Shown: piece after piece, positions 6,652 to 14,303 of the stretch
Numbering within the stretch: the first letter of the stretch is position 1
Layout: every line of letters starts with the position of its first letter
Origin: Acidobacteria bacterium UBA7540
Lineage (GTDB): Bacteria; Acidobacteriota; Terriglobia; UBA7540
NCBI GenBank assembly: GCA_002478145.1
Contig: DLMI01000170.1
Coordinates: 63,695-83,549, forward strand
DNA length: 19,855 nucleotides
Direction: 5' to 3'
Notes under the pieces: generated by a model
What the model saw: the letters and a program-made list of their open reading frames with translations, nothing else
What the model was told of the DNA's origin: nothing
Databases searched by the model: none
Position numbers and translations under genes: made by a program

Positions 6652-8181
6652 TCATTCCCGAGGTGTGGGCACAAATTCGAGCGGCTTGCCCTCCGCCCAG
6701 GGTCTGTAGCTCGCGGCGAACCGAATGCGTTCCTCGAGCGGCGGGTGGGTGTACAGCCAGAAGCGCACAAAGGGGTTGGGATCAGGATCTTCCAGGTCTT
6801 CTTCACCCAATGTCTGGAAGGACTGAACATCTGCGGTGTTTGGGTCAGCTACAATCCCATAAGCCACTTCCAAGCCGAACTGGTCGGCTTGGTGCTCGTA
6901 ATGACGTGATATTCCATTGATAGCCGGAGAGGCGACAAACACCAACACCGTCAATACGAGAAGCACGATGGGGAGCGACGCGAGATCCCCGACGCCCTCA
7001 ACCCCGGTTCGGATGTCATTCCGAGCGAAGCGAGGAATCTCGCTCTGGAAACGCAAGGAAGTGCGAGATTCCTCGCGGAGTTTACCCTGAACGGGCAGAG
7101 CGAGATTCCTCGCTTCGCTCGGAATGACAGTGAAGGGCTCGGAATGACAGGTCGTAGCGTTCTCACGCCCAACGATCCTGTTGATGAGTAGAAACCCCAC
7201 GTAGAACAGAACCAGAAAAAGCGTCTCATCCAGCGCGAATTCCTTGGGGATGTGATGGAGCACGTAGTGACCGGCTTCGTGTCCGAGCACCAGCAGCGTT
7301 TGGTCAGAGTTCAGCTTCTCGAGCGTAGTATCCCACACCACCACGCGTTTGCTGCTGCCCAAGCCGGAGACATAGGCGTTCACAAGCCTCGTCTTGGCGC
7401 TCGCGTTCATTTCGTAAATGCGCGAGCGGGGAATCGTGAGGCCGGCGTGTCCCAACATTTTCTCGATGCGGTCGGTCAGAGCGGGCTGGGTCTTCTCAAG
7501 AGGTGTGAAGCGGTAGAAGAGCGGCTCCACCACATACGGCTCGATCAGGATGAAAGCCAGAGTGATGGGAATTGAAGCAAGCCAGAAGTAAAGCCACCAG
7601 CGTCGCGGACTCCGCCGCACGAGCCAGTAAAAAACCCAAACCAGAATGATTCCCGCCACGGCAGTAAGGCCAAGGCCCTTCGCCCAGTCGGCCATCCAGG
7701 ACCCAAAGCGCTGCGTCGAGAGGTCATAACGGTGTTCGAGCGTGAAGCCCCAAAAGTAATCAAGAGGGAACTCCAGAACTCGCACCGCCGCCAAAAAGAG
7801 CGGGGCAAATAAAACGCACTGCACGAAGCGCCGCGCGGAGACCCGCCGGACCCATTCTCGCAGGACCACAGCGAGTCCAATCCGCCAAAAGAAACCATAA
7901 ATGGCAAGGGAAAGCGCGATATCTGCAAAATACAAGAGATACTGAGCGCGCGAATAAGTAATGGCTTTCGCCCGCCTTTCAGGTGTCAGGACGTAATGTG
8001 CCTCTGCCTGCGCTGCCCCGGCCGGTTGTTGACCTGCTGTGGCCTTGGACTCCATCGTTGCCGCAGGCTGAGGCGCCGCGGGAGGTGTAGGATGTTGCGA
8101 AATTGCTCCGTATCCGGGCAACCCGCACAGGCCAAGAGCAACCAGCAGCAAGCCAAACTTCATCATCAAGGCCCTGTTCAT
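6652..8181 (-). CDS. M48 (Ste24/CaaX-prenyl-type) membrane metallopeptidase with internal repeat insertion
   Basis: Zinc endopeptidase of the inner membrane, similar to Ste24/HtpX-type proteases that cleave membrane substrates. The 509-residue product begins with a signal-like hydrophobic segment (residues 8-25), then an Ala/Pro/Gln-rich stretch and several membrane spans (about 80-105, 120-140, 170-190, 198-215). The catalytic motif is HEAGH (301-305), with the third zinc ligand in EHQAD (Glu429). Two hydrophobic spans flank a non-family segment at about 341-391 encoded by a palindromic repeat (7015-7150). The family sequence appears to jump directly from LLINRIVGR to GVGDLASLP, so the insert is tolerated in frame and explains the extra length. 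ATG at 8179-8181 has an SD-like GAGGG seven bases upstream, inside the last codons of dcd, which ends two bases earlier; the pair is probably translationally coupled. Confidence 0.9.
   Translation of the reverse strand: MNRALMMKFGLLLVALGLCGLPGYGAISQHPTPPAAPQPAATMESKATAGQQPAGAAQAEAHYVLTPERRAKAITYSRAQYLLYFADIALSLAIYGFFWRIGLAVVLREWVRRVSARRFVQCVLFAPLFLAAVRVLEFPLDYFWGFTLEHRYDLSTQRFGSWMADWAKGLGLTAVAGIILVWVFYWLVRRSPRRWWLYFWLASIPITLAFILIEPYVVEPLFYRFTPLEKTQPALTDRIEKMLGHAGLTIPRSRIYEMNASAKTRLVNAYVSGLGSSKRVVVWDTTLEKLNSDQTLLVLGHEAGHYVLHHIPKEFALDETLFLVLFYVGFLLINRIVGRENATTCHSEPFTVIPSEARNLALPVQGKLREESRTSLRFQSEIPRFARNDIRTGVEGVGDLASLPIVLLVLTVLVFVASPAINGISRHYEHQADQFGLEVAYGIVADPNTADVQSFQTLGEEDLEDPDPNPFVRFWLYTHPPLEERIRFAASYRPWAEGKPLEFVPTPRE
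7015..7150. repeat. Palindromic dispersed repeat inserted within the M48 protease gene
   Basis: A perfect 32-bp inverted repeat (7015-7046 against 7097-7128, ends GTCATTCCGAGC/GCTCGGAATGAC) flanks a 50-base loop. A partial third end (CTCGGAATGACAG, 7138-7150) follows. On the minus strand it reads as peptide pieces such as VIPSEARNLALPV, a recognisable product of this widespread class of intergenic repeats. Bases 7063-7150 recur with only two differences at 12858-12945. It encodes about residues 344-389 of the protease without breaking the frame. It has no transposase, so it would be a non-autonomous element. Confidence 0.9.
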
Positions 8182-8183
8182 CG

Positions 8184-8738
8184 CTAAACCCTCGGCAAAA
8201 CGATGCCCTTCTGTGCCTGATATTTTCCTTTCTTATCCTTGTAGGAAGTCTCGCAGAGTTCGTCAGACTCCAGAAAGATGATCTGGCACAGGCCCTCGTT
8301 GGCATAAACACACGCCGGCAGGGGCGCGGTGTTGGAGATTTCAAGCGTTACAAACCCTTCCCATTCCGGCTCCAACGGCGTCACATTGACAATGATTCCG
8401 CAGCGCGCATACGAGGATTTCCCCACGCACACGGTCAAAACACTGCGAGGGATTTTGAAGTATTCCACGGACCTCGAAAGCGCAAACGAATTGGGGGGGA
8501 TGATGCACACCGGCCCCTTGAATTCCACGAACGCACGCTCGTCAAAGTGTTTAGGATCCACAACAGTACAATTAACATTTGTAAATATCTTAAATTCGTC
8601 AGCAACTCTTAGATCATAACCATAGGATGAAACGCCGTAGGAAATCACGTTCTGGCGCACCTGGCTTTCCACGAAGGGGTTGATCATGTCGTGTTCAAGA
8701 GCCATTTTGCGGATCCAACGATCATTCTTTACCGGCAT
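8184..8738 (-). CDS. dcd: dCTP deaminase
   Basis: Deaminates dCTP to dUTP (or directly to dUMP in bifunctional forms), feeding dTMP synthesis. The 184-residue trimer-type protein contains [18 protein letters not shown], the active-site region [18 protein letters not shown] (about 105-122), then [16 protein letters not shown], where Glu133 matches the catalytic Glu of the family, and the C-terminal tail [13 protein letters not shown] that closes over nucleotide. The ATG at 8736-8738 is chosen because residues [13 protein letters not shown] are the family N-terminus and GAGGA lies upstream; the frame stays open further but runs antisense into the HU gene. First gene of a two-gene unit with the M48 protease. 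Confidence 0.95.
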   Translation of the reverse strand: MPVKNDRWIRKMALEHDMINPFVESQVRQNVISYGVSSYGYDLRVADEFKIFTNVNCTVVDPKHFDERAFVEFKGPVCIIPPNSFALSRSVEYFKIPRSVLTVCVGKSSYARCGIIVNVTPLEPEWEGFVTLEISNTAPLPACVYANEGLCQIIFLESDELCETSYKDKKGKYQAQKGIVLPRV

Positions 8739-8825
8739 ATTAGAATATCCTCGTTTGAGTTTGGTCGCCGTCGCACACGAAGCAAAAGTGACACCGAACC
8801 TGCCCGGGAGCGAAAACTGACCAGC

Positions 8826-8854
8826 ATCATAATGCAGGAGAAAATTCTTGACAA
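8826..8854 (-). promoter_or_regulatory. Promoter for dcd and the M48 protease gene
   Basis: On the minus strand TTGTCA (8854-8849) and TATGAT (8831-8826) are separated by exactly 17 bases, five of six consensus matches each. The predicted start near 8819 leaves a leader of about 80 bases before dcd. Its -35 box overlaps that of the HU promoter on the other strand. Confidence 0.6.
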
Positions 8855-8876
8855 TGCCGAATCCACTCTCTAGGAT
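8848..8876 (+). promoter_or_regulatory. Promoter for the HU-family gene
   Basis: A perfect TTGACA (8848-8853), a 17-base spacer and TAGGAT (8871-8876, four of six matches). The expected start is near 8883, giving a leader of about 20 bases with AGGAGG before the TTG codon. Confidence 0.65.
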
Positions 8877-8892
8877 TAAGACCTGTATTTTC

Positions 8893-8906
8893 AGGAGGTT
8901 CGTTTG
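8893..8906 (+). promoter_or_regulatory. Shine-Dalgarno and TTG start of the HU gene
   Basis: A full AGGAGG (8893-8898) lies five bases before TTG (8904-8906). No ATG or GTG gives the family N-terminus ([10 protein letters not shown]), so this ribosome site decides the start at a TTG codon. Confidence 0.8.
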
Positions 8907-9173
8907 ATAAAGCTGGATATCATTAACGACGTCGTCAATCGCACAGGTATCACCAAGACAAAAGCGGAAGTCGCTGTCGAGACCGTCTTCGAGGCCATGA
9001 AGAAGGCTCTCGCCGGAGCTGACCGCATTGAACTTCGCGGTTTTGGTGTCTTTAACGTAAAACCCCGCAAGACCGGAATCGGCCGCAATCCCAGGACGGG
9101 CGCGGAAGTAAGCATTCCGCCAGGCAAGGCCGTGCGCTTCAAACCCGGCAAGGAACTGCAAACGCTCCCCTAG
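8904..9173 (+). CDS. hup: HU/IHF-family nucleoid DNA-binding protein
   Basis: Small basic histone-like protein that bends and compacts DNA as a dimer. At 89 residues it has normal family length. It shows the N-terminal helical dimerisation body ([20 protein letters not shown]), the family GFGVF turn (residues 47-51) and the beta-arm signature with GRNPRTG, ending in VRFKPGKEL. The arm has [19 protein letters not shown], with the proline that intercalates into DNA in HU and IHF. Translation starts at TTG with a perfect Shine-Dalgarno. It has its own strong-looking promoter divergent from dcd. HU is favoured over IHF only because no paralogue is visible; the subfamily is not settled. Confidence 0.94.
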   Translation: MIKLDIINDVVNRTGITKTKAEVAVETVFEAMKKALAGADRIELRGFGVFNVKPRKTGIGRNPRTGAEVSIPPGKAVRFKPGKELQTLP

Positions 9174-9228
9174 ACTATTTACAGACTCAGACGAGCAGGC
9201 GAAAGTAGGTTTTTTTGCATCCTTTGCT

Positions 9229-10224
9229 ATGGGCGATGAGTTCTATATCCGGCCTGGCCCCGGGGACCCGTTTCGGGGGCTAAGTGTGCCACGTGTGGAA
9301 CCGCCGGCGCCTTGGAGTTTCGGCCGGCCTCGGCGGCGATGGTTCAACTCGCCCATCTTTCATGGCCTCCTGTTTCTCCTCACGCTTCTGACCACCCTAA
9401 TCGTGGGCGTCCACATCGCCCTGAATTACGAGCGTAACTTTCCCGCCTTCGACTGGGATATCTCGCGCGCTTTCTTCGTGGGCATCCTCCATAACCCGGC
9501 CACGCTAACGCTCGGGTTGCCATTCTCCCTCACGCTTCTCAGCATCCTGTTGGCGCACGAATTGGGACACTATTTCACCTGCCGGTATTATGGTATCCAG
9601 GCAAGTTATCCCTACTTTATCCCCGCTCCGACCTTAATCGGAACCATGGGCGCTTTCATTCGAATCAAAACTCCCATCACCACCCGCCGCGCGCTTTTCG
9701 ATATCGGGATCTCCGGCCCGCTGGCGGGGTTTATCGTCGCCATTCCAGCTCTGATAATGGCAACCTTGAGCTCCCAAGCGGTGACGCCGATAAATATTCC
9801 GGACACCATCACGCTGGGCAACCCGCTTACCATCGTACTTCTGGGCAAAATCTTACGGCCCGGCTTAAACCCCGCCAGCATCTCTTTGCATCCCATAGGT
9901 TGTGCAGCCTGGGTGGGATTATTCGCAACCGCTCTCAATTTGCTTCCCATGGGCCAACTCGACGGTGGCCACATCCTCTTTGCGGTTCTGGGCGAGAGGC
10001 ACAAGACTGTTTCGCGGGGATTATTCCTGGCACTGGTCCCACTCGGAGTTTTCTGCTGGGCGGGCTGGATGGTCTGGGCTGCCATCCTGCTTGTTCTCGG
10101 TCTTCGCCACCCGGTGGTGATGATTCCTTCAGAACCGCTCGATAAAGTAAGAAAGGCCCTTGCCCTGGTAGCGGCATTGATCTTCCTTCTCACCTTCGTC
10201 CCCACGCCTTTCGCAGTACGCTAG
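9229..10224 (+). CDS. Site-2-protease-type M50 membrane zinc metalloprotease
   Basis: Intramembrane protease of the M50 family, which cuts transmembrane segments of substrates such as anti-sigma factors or membrane-bound regulators. The 331-residue product has a cytosolic proline-rich N-terminus (1-40), membrane spans starting at about 44-66 and 92-115, the catalytic HELGH (110-114) within a span, and the second signature LDGGH (244-248, third zinc ligand Asp245), followed by two to three more spans to the C-terminus. No PDZ domain is present, unlike RseP, so it belongs to the shorter group. It starts 55 bases after the HU gene and may share its transcript. It converges with priA, whose stop lies two bases away. 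Substrate unknown. Confidence 0.9.
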   Translation: MGDEFYIRPGPGDPFRGLSVPRVEPPAPWSFGRPRRRWFNSPIFHGLLFLLTLLTTLIVGVHIALNYERNFPAFDWDISRAFFVGILHNPATLTLGLPFSLTLLSILLAHELGHYFTCRYYGIQASYPYFIPAPTLIGTMGAFIRIKTPITTRRALFDIGISGPLAGFIVAIPALIMATLSSQAVTPINIPDTITLGNPLTIVLLGKILRPGLNPASISLHPIGCAAWVGLFATALNLLPMGQLDGGHILFAVLGERHKTVSRGLFLALVPLGVFCWAGWMVWAAILLVLGLRHPVVMIPSEPLDKVRKALALVAALIFLLTFVPTPFAVR

Positions 10225-10226
10225 CC

Positions 10227-12707
10227 CTACATGATGCTGACGGGGTCCACATCGATCATCACGTCGCGCGTCTGGACCCCCGACCGCTCGCAGTGGTCGG
10301 CCAGTTGTTTCAGCAGCGCATGAAGGCGGGCGCGTGAGACCGATTTCAGCAGGAACTGGATACGATAGCGGCGCTCCACTTTGGCCAGGGGAGCCGGTCC
10401 GGGACCGAGAATCTTGATGCCTGGGAACTGCCCTTCGACCTTGGTAAAGAATTCTCCCATCTCCTTTGCCACCTGTGCGGCCCTCTCCAGCTTCTCGTGC
10501 TGGGCCACGACGTTGGCGAGAGCGGTGATGGGCGGATAATGCATCATGCGGCGGAAACCCATCTCCTTACTGAAAAACCCGTCATAGTTCTGGTCTGCGG
10601 CAAGGCGAATGGCGTAGTGATCGGGAAAGAAGGTCTGCACAAGAACACGGCCCGGGGCGTCACCTCTGCCGGCGCGACCCGCCACCTGGGTCACAAGCTG
10701 GAAAGTGTGTTCTGCGGCCCGGAAATCGGGCAGGCCCAGGCCAATGTCCGCAGATACCACGCCGACCAAAGTAACGCCGGGGAAATCATGCCCTTTCGCG
10801 ATCAATTGCGTACCCACGAGGATGTCGATCTTCCCCTCCCGGAAATCCGAAAGCACGCGGAGGAACTCGCTGCGGCGCCGGGCCACGTCGCGGTCCAGGC
10901 GGGCCACCCGCGTGCCGGGAAAAAGCTCGGCGAATTTCTGCTCGAGCTTCTCCGTTCCCTCGCCGACATAGTGGAGGTATTCACTTCCGCAAATCGGACA
11001 AACGGAGGGAACAGCAATCGAGTAACCGCAGTAGTGACAGATCAGGCGGTGCTCCCGGCGATGATAGGTGAGCGAGATGGAACAATTCACACAGCGCAGC
11101 GTCTGGCCACAGCTCCGGCATAACAGGAACCACGAGTAGCCTCGCCGATTGAGGAGGAGCATAGTCTGCGCAGAGGCTCGAACCTGGGCCTCGATTTCCT
11201 CTTTCAGGCGGCGTGAGACGGGCACATGGGTGTGCGTCTCGCGGAACTCCTGCCGCATGTCCACGACCTCGACCGCAGCCAGTTTCCTGCCCCCCATGCG
11301 CTCTTCCAGTTTCGCCAGGTGGTATTTGCCCTGCCGCGCATTCCAGTAAGATTCCAGTGATGGCGTAGCGGAGCCCAGAAGAGCCACGGCGCCGGCGAGC
11401 TGCGCCCGCACAACCGCCACGTCCCTTCCGTGGTAGCGCGGCGTTTCATCCTGCTTGTAGCTCGAATCGTGCTCCTCGTCCACGATCACCGCCCCCAGGT
11501 TCGCGAGGGGAGCGAAGACGGCAGAGCGCGTTCCCAGCACCACTTTTGTTTCGCCGCGGCGGACGCGCCACCAGGCATCGTCCCGTTCCCTTTCAGTCAG
11601 TCCGCTGTGCAGCAAAGCGACCTGTTCTCCGAATCTCGAAAAAAACAAGGATTGCATCGCCGGGGTAAGCGCAATCTCCGGCACCAGCATCAGGGCGGAC
11701 CGGCCCCGTTCCAGGCAGCGGGCAATCAGGTGAAGGTAGATTTCTGTTTTCCCACTCCCCGTAACGCCGTGCAGCAGGACGACGCTGAATCCTCCGGAAT
11801 CAAGCCGGGGGAAAAGATCATTGAGGACGTTGGACTGCGCGGGTGTTAGTGAAGGGGAGGGTTCCCTATCGCCCTCCGGAAACCCGCCCTCTCCGGGCTC
11901 CGATCGCTTACCGAGCCACGATCCGCGCGGGCCTGCTTCGCCAAGTTCTATCAATCCCGCCCGGCTGAGCGTGCGCAAGTTGCCGAGGTCGGCGCGGGCG
12001 GCATCAAGAAGCTGGCGGTGATCTTCGGCAGGCCCCTGTTGTTCGAGCGCCTCGATAATCCTTCGTGCGACGGGAGAAAGCCGGGGCGGGCGTTCCGGCA
12101 AGGGTCCTGCCAACCGGACGGAAAAAGCCTTCCGTCGCGTGCGCTCTCTTTCCACTTCCGCGACCGTCACCCATTTCTGTGCCAGCGCCCGCTGAAGCGC
12201 GCCGGGGAATTTCTTGTCCAGGATCTCCACCGAAGCGCCGGGACGCCTGTCGAGGTATACCAGCAGAGCGACTTCCTGGCTTCCCCGGCTCTCCTCCAGC
12301 AGGCTGGCCAGGAGTTCCTGCATCTTTCCCCTTCCCTCATCCGTCAGGTGGACAAGCCGAGCACGCCGAGTCTCGTGTCTCAGCGGCAACATGGCACGGA
12401 AGACTTGCCCGGGTGGAGCAAGGTAGTAATCTGAAATCCAGAGTCCGAGCCTTACGAGTTCCGGAGAGAGGACAGGTTCGGGATCGAGTACGCGCAACGC
12501 CTCACGCACGTCGATTCCAGGCGCCAGCCGGCCTGTTGGACGGAGCACGATTCCCGTCGCCTTGCGCGCCGCCAAGGGGACCAGTACCCGCTGGCCGGGA
12601 GAAACTGAAAGAGAATCCGGGAAACGATAAGTAAGCGGATGAGGGATGGCCGCCATCACCGCTACATCAAACAGAGAACCTTGCGGCTTTTTTCGTTCTC
12701 GATCCAC
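10227..12707 (-). CDS. priA: Primosomal protein N', replication restart helicase PriA
   Basis: 3'-5' superfamily 2 helicase that reloads the replisome on collapsed forks. The 826-residue product has the N-terminal 3'-DNA-binding domain (about 10-110), a winged-helix region, Walker A GVTGSGKT (314-321), DEEH (410-413) and motif III GSATPSLES. The eight-cysteine zinc domain inserted in the helicase is complete (C530, C533, C539, C542, C557, C560, C570, C573). The C-terminal helicase half holds VGTQLIAKGHDFPGV and QVAGRAGRGDAPG. The start is GTG at 12705-12707, giving ten residues before SLFDVAV, where family alignment begins; an internal start is possible. There is no strong Shine-Dalgarno. It faces the M50 gene tail to tail. 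Confidence 0.97.
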   Translation of the reverse strand: MDRERKKPQGSLFDVAVMAAIPHPLTYRFPDSLSVSPGQRVLVPLAARKATGIVLRPTGRLAPGIDVREALRVLDPEPVLSPELVRLGLWISDYYLAPPGQVFRAMLPLRHETRRARLVHLTDEGRGKMQELLASLLEESRGSQEVALLVYLDRRPGASVEILDKKFPGALQRALAQKWVTVAEVERERTRRKAFSVRLAGPLPERPPRLSPVARRIIEALEQQGPAEDHRQLLDAARADLGNLRTLSRAGLIELGEAGPRGSWLGKRSEPGEGGFPEGDREPSPSLTPAQSNVLNDLFPRLDSGGFSVVLLHGVTGSGKTEIYLHLIARCLERGRSALMLVPEIALTPAMQSLFFSRFGEQVALLHSGLTERERDDAWWRVRRGETKVVLGTRSAVFAPLANLGAVIVDEEHDSSYKQDETPRYHGRDVAVVRAQLAGAVALLGSATPSLESYWNARQGKYHLAKLEERMGGRKLAAVEVVDMRQEFRETHTHVPVSRRLKEEIEAQVRASAQTMLLLNRRGYSWFLLCRSCGQTLRCVNCSISLTYHRREHRLICHYCGYSIAVPSVCPICGSEYLHYVGEGTEKLEQKFAELFPGTRVARLDRDVARRRSEFLRVLSDFREGKIDILVGTQLIAKGHDFPGVTLVGVVSADIGLGLPDFRAAEHTFQLVTQVAGRAGRGDAPGRVLVQTFFPDHYAIRLAADQNYDGFFSKEMGFRRMMHYPPITALANVVAQHEKLERAAQVAKEMGEFFTKVEGQFPGIKILGPGPAPLAKVERRYRIQFLLKSVSRARLHALLKQLADHCERSGVQTRDVMIDVDPVSIM

Positions 12708-12973
12708 GTCGGCATTCTATGCCAGCCGAGTCGCCATGGCCAGCAGAAGAAAAGTGGATGTCATTCCGATCCCGCAGTCGCGGGAGAGGAATCTCGCTCT
12801 GCGTGAAGTGGATCGGAGCTCAAGGGGACCAGGGGGTAGGCTGAAGGAAGAACCAGGGCGAGATTCCTCGCGGAGTTTACCCTGAACGGGCAGAGCGAGA
12901 TTCCTCGCTGCGCTCGGAATGACAGTGAAGGGCTCGGGATGACAGAGACGTCCGTGCCACATCGGCTGACGAG
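12708..12973. other. Spacer between priA and the MetF-like gene
   Basis: 266 bases without a gene. Most of it is a second copy of the palindromic repeat found inside the M48 gene. The priA promoter must lie in or near it, but no convincing -35/-10 pair was picked out. Confidence 0.6.
12760..12945. repeat. Second copy of the M48-type palindromic repeat
   Basis: The right part (12858-12945) matches 7063-7150 at 86 of 88 positions, differing only by T/G in the CGCTTCGCTC arm and A/G near the end. The left end starts GTCATTCCGA (12760-12769) and keeps GAGGAATCTCGCTCTG, but its inner arm differs (a small GATCCCGC/GCGGGA hairpin) and the loop is longer than in the M48 copy. It is intergenic here. 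Confidence 0.88.
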
Positions 12974-13900
12974 TCACACCAGGCTGGCGCGGGCGCGCGC
13001 CGCCACGAGGTTGGTGTAGAGATTACCAAGCCGATCCAGCATCTTGATCGCGGGTGAAAAATTCCTGCGGTTGATGTGCTCAATGTTGAGCCCGAGGGGC
13101 GGCGGGTCAGGAGGCAGGTTGTCGAAAACATCCATCAGGATGCGCTGCGCCAGGTCGAGCGACCTCTCCAGGCACGTCTCGGTGGGGGCCGTGGCGCCGT
13201 CTTCCGAGCCCAGCAGGAAACGATCGAGGTCCTTTGGGATGTCAGCCCCCAGCCAGCGCAGGAACTGCAAATCGCGGCGGTGGCTGACCGGAGCGAAGCT
13301 GAGGAAAACGCGCGCCGGCACGCCGTTGAGCCGCTGGATGAGCCACACCACGTCATTCGAGTCGAACAGAATCTGCGAGGTGAAAAAGTCGATACCCGCC
13401 CTGGTCTTGATGCGAATCCGGTCGGATTCGTTCTTTCGGCTGGGAATCGTAATTCCCCCCAGCATTATCGGCAGTCCCTCCCTCCGCACCAAGGCTGCGG
13501 CTTCCATGACGCTCGGCCCGGGATAGCGGAGCTCGGCGGATTCGCCGCCCACCAGCACGAGGTGCCTCAGGCCCCATTCCAGGCAGGTCTCGCGGAACCA
13601 TATTTCCGGCTTCGGGTCATGGACGACCACGCGGTTGAGAACCACGTCCGCTTCCAGCTCGCGCTGAATGCGTGAGCCAAACACTCGCGGCTCCACGCGC
13701 GGCACAAACTTGCTGGTTCGCTCCGTCCCGCGATCTTCGTCGTGAATTTCCGGAAGGTTGACCCCGTCCACGAATTGCTTGACCCTTCTCAGTTCCGCAA
13801 GGGATTCGTTGATTGCCCCCGGCTGATCCTCAGCCGGCGGGACCACTTCAAAGAGCGTCACCGGAATGGAAGGGTTCAGTATTTTTTCTTGCAGCCTCAT
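12974..13900 (-). CDS. Methylenetetrahydrofolate reductase (MetF)-superfamily protein
   Basis: The 308-residue product looks like the TIM-barrel fold of methylenetetrahydrofolate reductases. It opens with a beta strand ending VTLFEVVPPAED (the position of the EFFPP-type segment with the catalytic Glu in MetF), followed by FVDGVNLPEIHDEDR, a central HLVLVGGES strand that fits the MetF core, and GIDFFTSQILFD, which resembles the GADFFITQ strand of MetF. Identity to canonical MetF is low by eye, so folate may not be the substrate; short MetF-like proteins lacking FAD are known in other bacteria. ATG at 13898-13900 has no obvious Shine-Dalgarno. It stands alone between priA and a glycosyltransferase, with no methionine-synthesis gene beside it. 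Confidence 0.7.
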   Translation of the reverse strand: MRLQEKILNPSIPVTLFEVVPPAEDQPGAINESLAELRRVKQFVDGVNLPEIHDEDRGTERTSKFVPRVEPRVFGSRIQRELEADVVLNRVVVHDPKPEIWFRETCLEWGLRHLVLVGGESAELRYPGPSVMEAAALVRREGLPIMLGGITIPSRKNESDRIRIKTRAGIDFFTSQILFDSNDVVWLIQRLNGVPARVFLSFAPVSHRRDLQFLRWLGADIPKDLDRFLLGSEDGATAPTETCLERSLDLAQRILMDVFDNLPPDPPPLGLNIEHINRRNFSPAIKMLDRLGNLYTNLVAARARASLV

Positions 13901-13987
13901 CGATCGATACCTGCGTCGCCAGCCTGCATTGTTCGCCCGTGTCTACCCCTTACTTTAGCCCGAGCAGGCGAAAACCGCAACCTCGCG

Positions 13988-14099
13988 CGCTCAGGGGCAA
14001 TGGGTCAATTTGATGCTGTAGCGGCGAGTTTATCTCGCCAAATGGCGGCGTAAAGCCGCCTCTACATCAAATTGACCCACTACCCGCTCAGGGGTAATG
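13988..14099. repeat. Palindromic double-hairpin element flanked by direct repeats
   Basis: Outer arms TGGGTCAATTTGATG (14001-14015) and CATCAAATTGACCCA (14065-14079) are perfect inverted repeats. Between them are two adjacent hairpins, GGCGAGTTTATCTCGCC (14023-14039) and GGCGGCGTAAAGCCGCC (14044-14060), bounded by GTAG and CTAC. The whole is flanked by direct repeats CGCTCAGGGGCAATG (13988-14002) and CGCTCAGGGGTAATG (14085-14099), 14 of 15 identical, resembling a target duplication. No coding capacity. Confidence 0.85.
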
Positions 14100-14303
14100 T
14101 CCCAACTCTGCGGATGAAGTTCGCCATTTGTGCTAGAGAGAACACGGCGGCCTGGCTCAAGGTGCGGAAACACCAGAGCTCTTCTCCGCGTCTCAGCGCC
14201 GCGGCGGTGAACCTTGTTCTTGATTGCCGCCGCAGGCCGCGCTGCAACACACGAACCCAGGCTTCGGGCGCCGAAACGTTGTATATTTGGATTTCGACTG
14301 CCC
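14100..14303. other. Non-coding stretch before the GT39 gene
   Basis: About 200 bases with no gene. Bases 14183-14212 (TCTCCGCGTC, then GCGGCGGTGA) are a dispersed-repeat type whose minus strand reads HRRGAETRRR; they resemble the inner repeat at 1144-1170 (CTCTGTGG, GTGGTGA). The glycosyltransferase frame stays open back to 14214 through this repeat, but that part is not protein-like. No clear promoter was identified. Confidence 0.5.

Noticed and set aside
8739..9161. Upstream extension of the dcd frame
   Set aside because: It would run through the HU gene antisense; family N-terminus and a ribosome site support the ATG at 8738.
9174..9228. Terminator after the HU gene (run of seven T at about 9211-9217)
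   Set aside because: No stable stem precedes the T-run, so HU and the M50 gene may be co-transcribed.
14214..14303. Earlier in-frame ATG for the GT39 gene
   Set aside because: The added residues come from repeat-like DNA, and the family sequence begins with the first membrane span after 14304.
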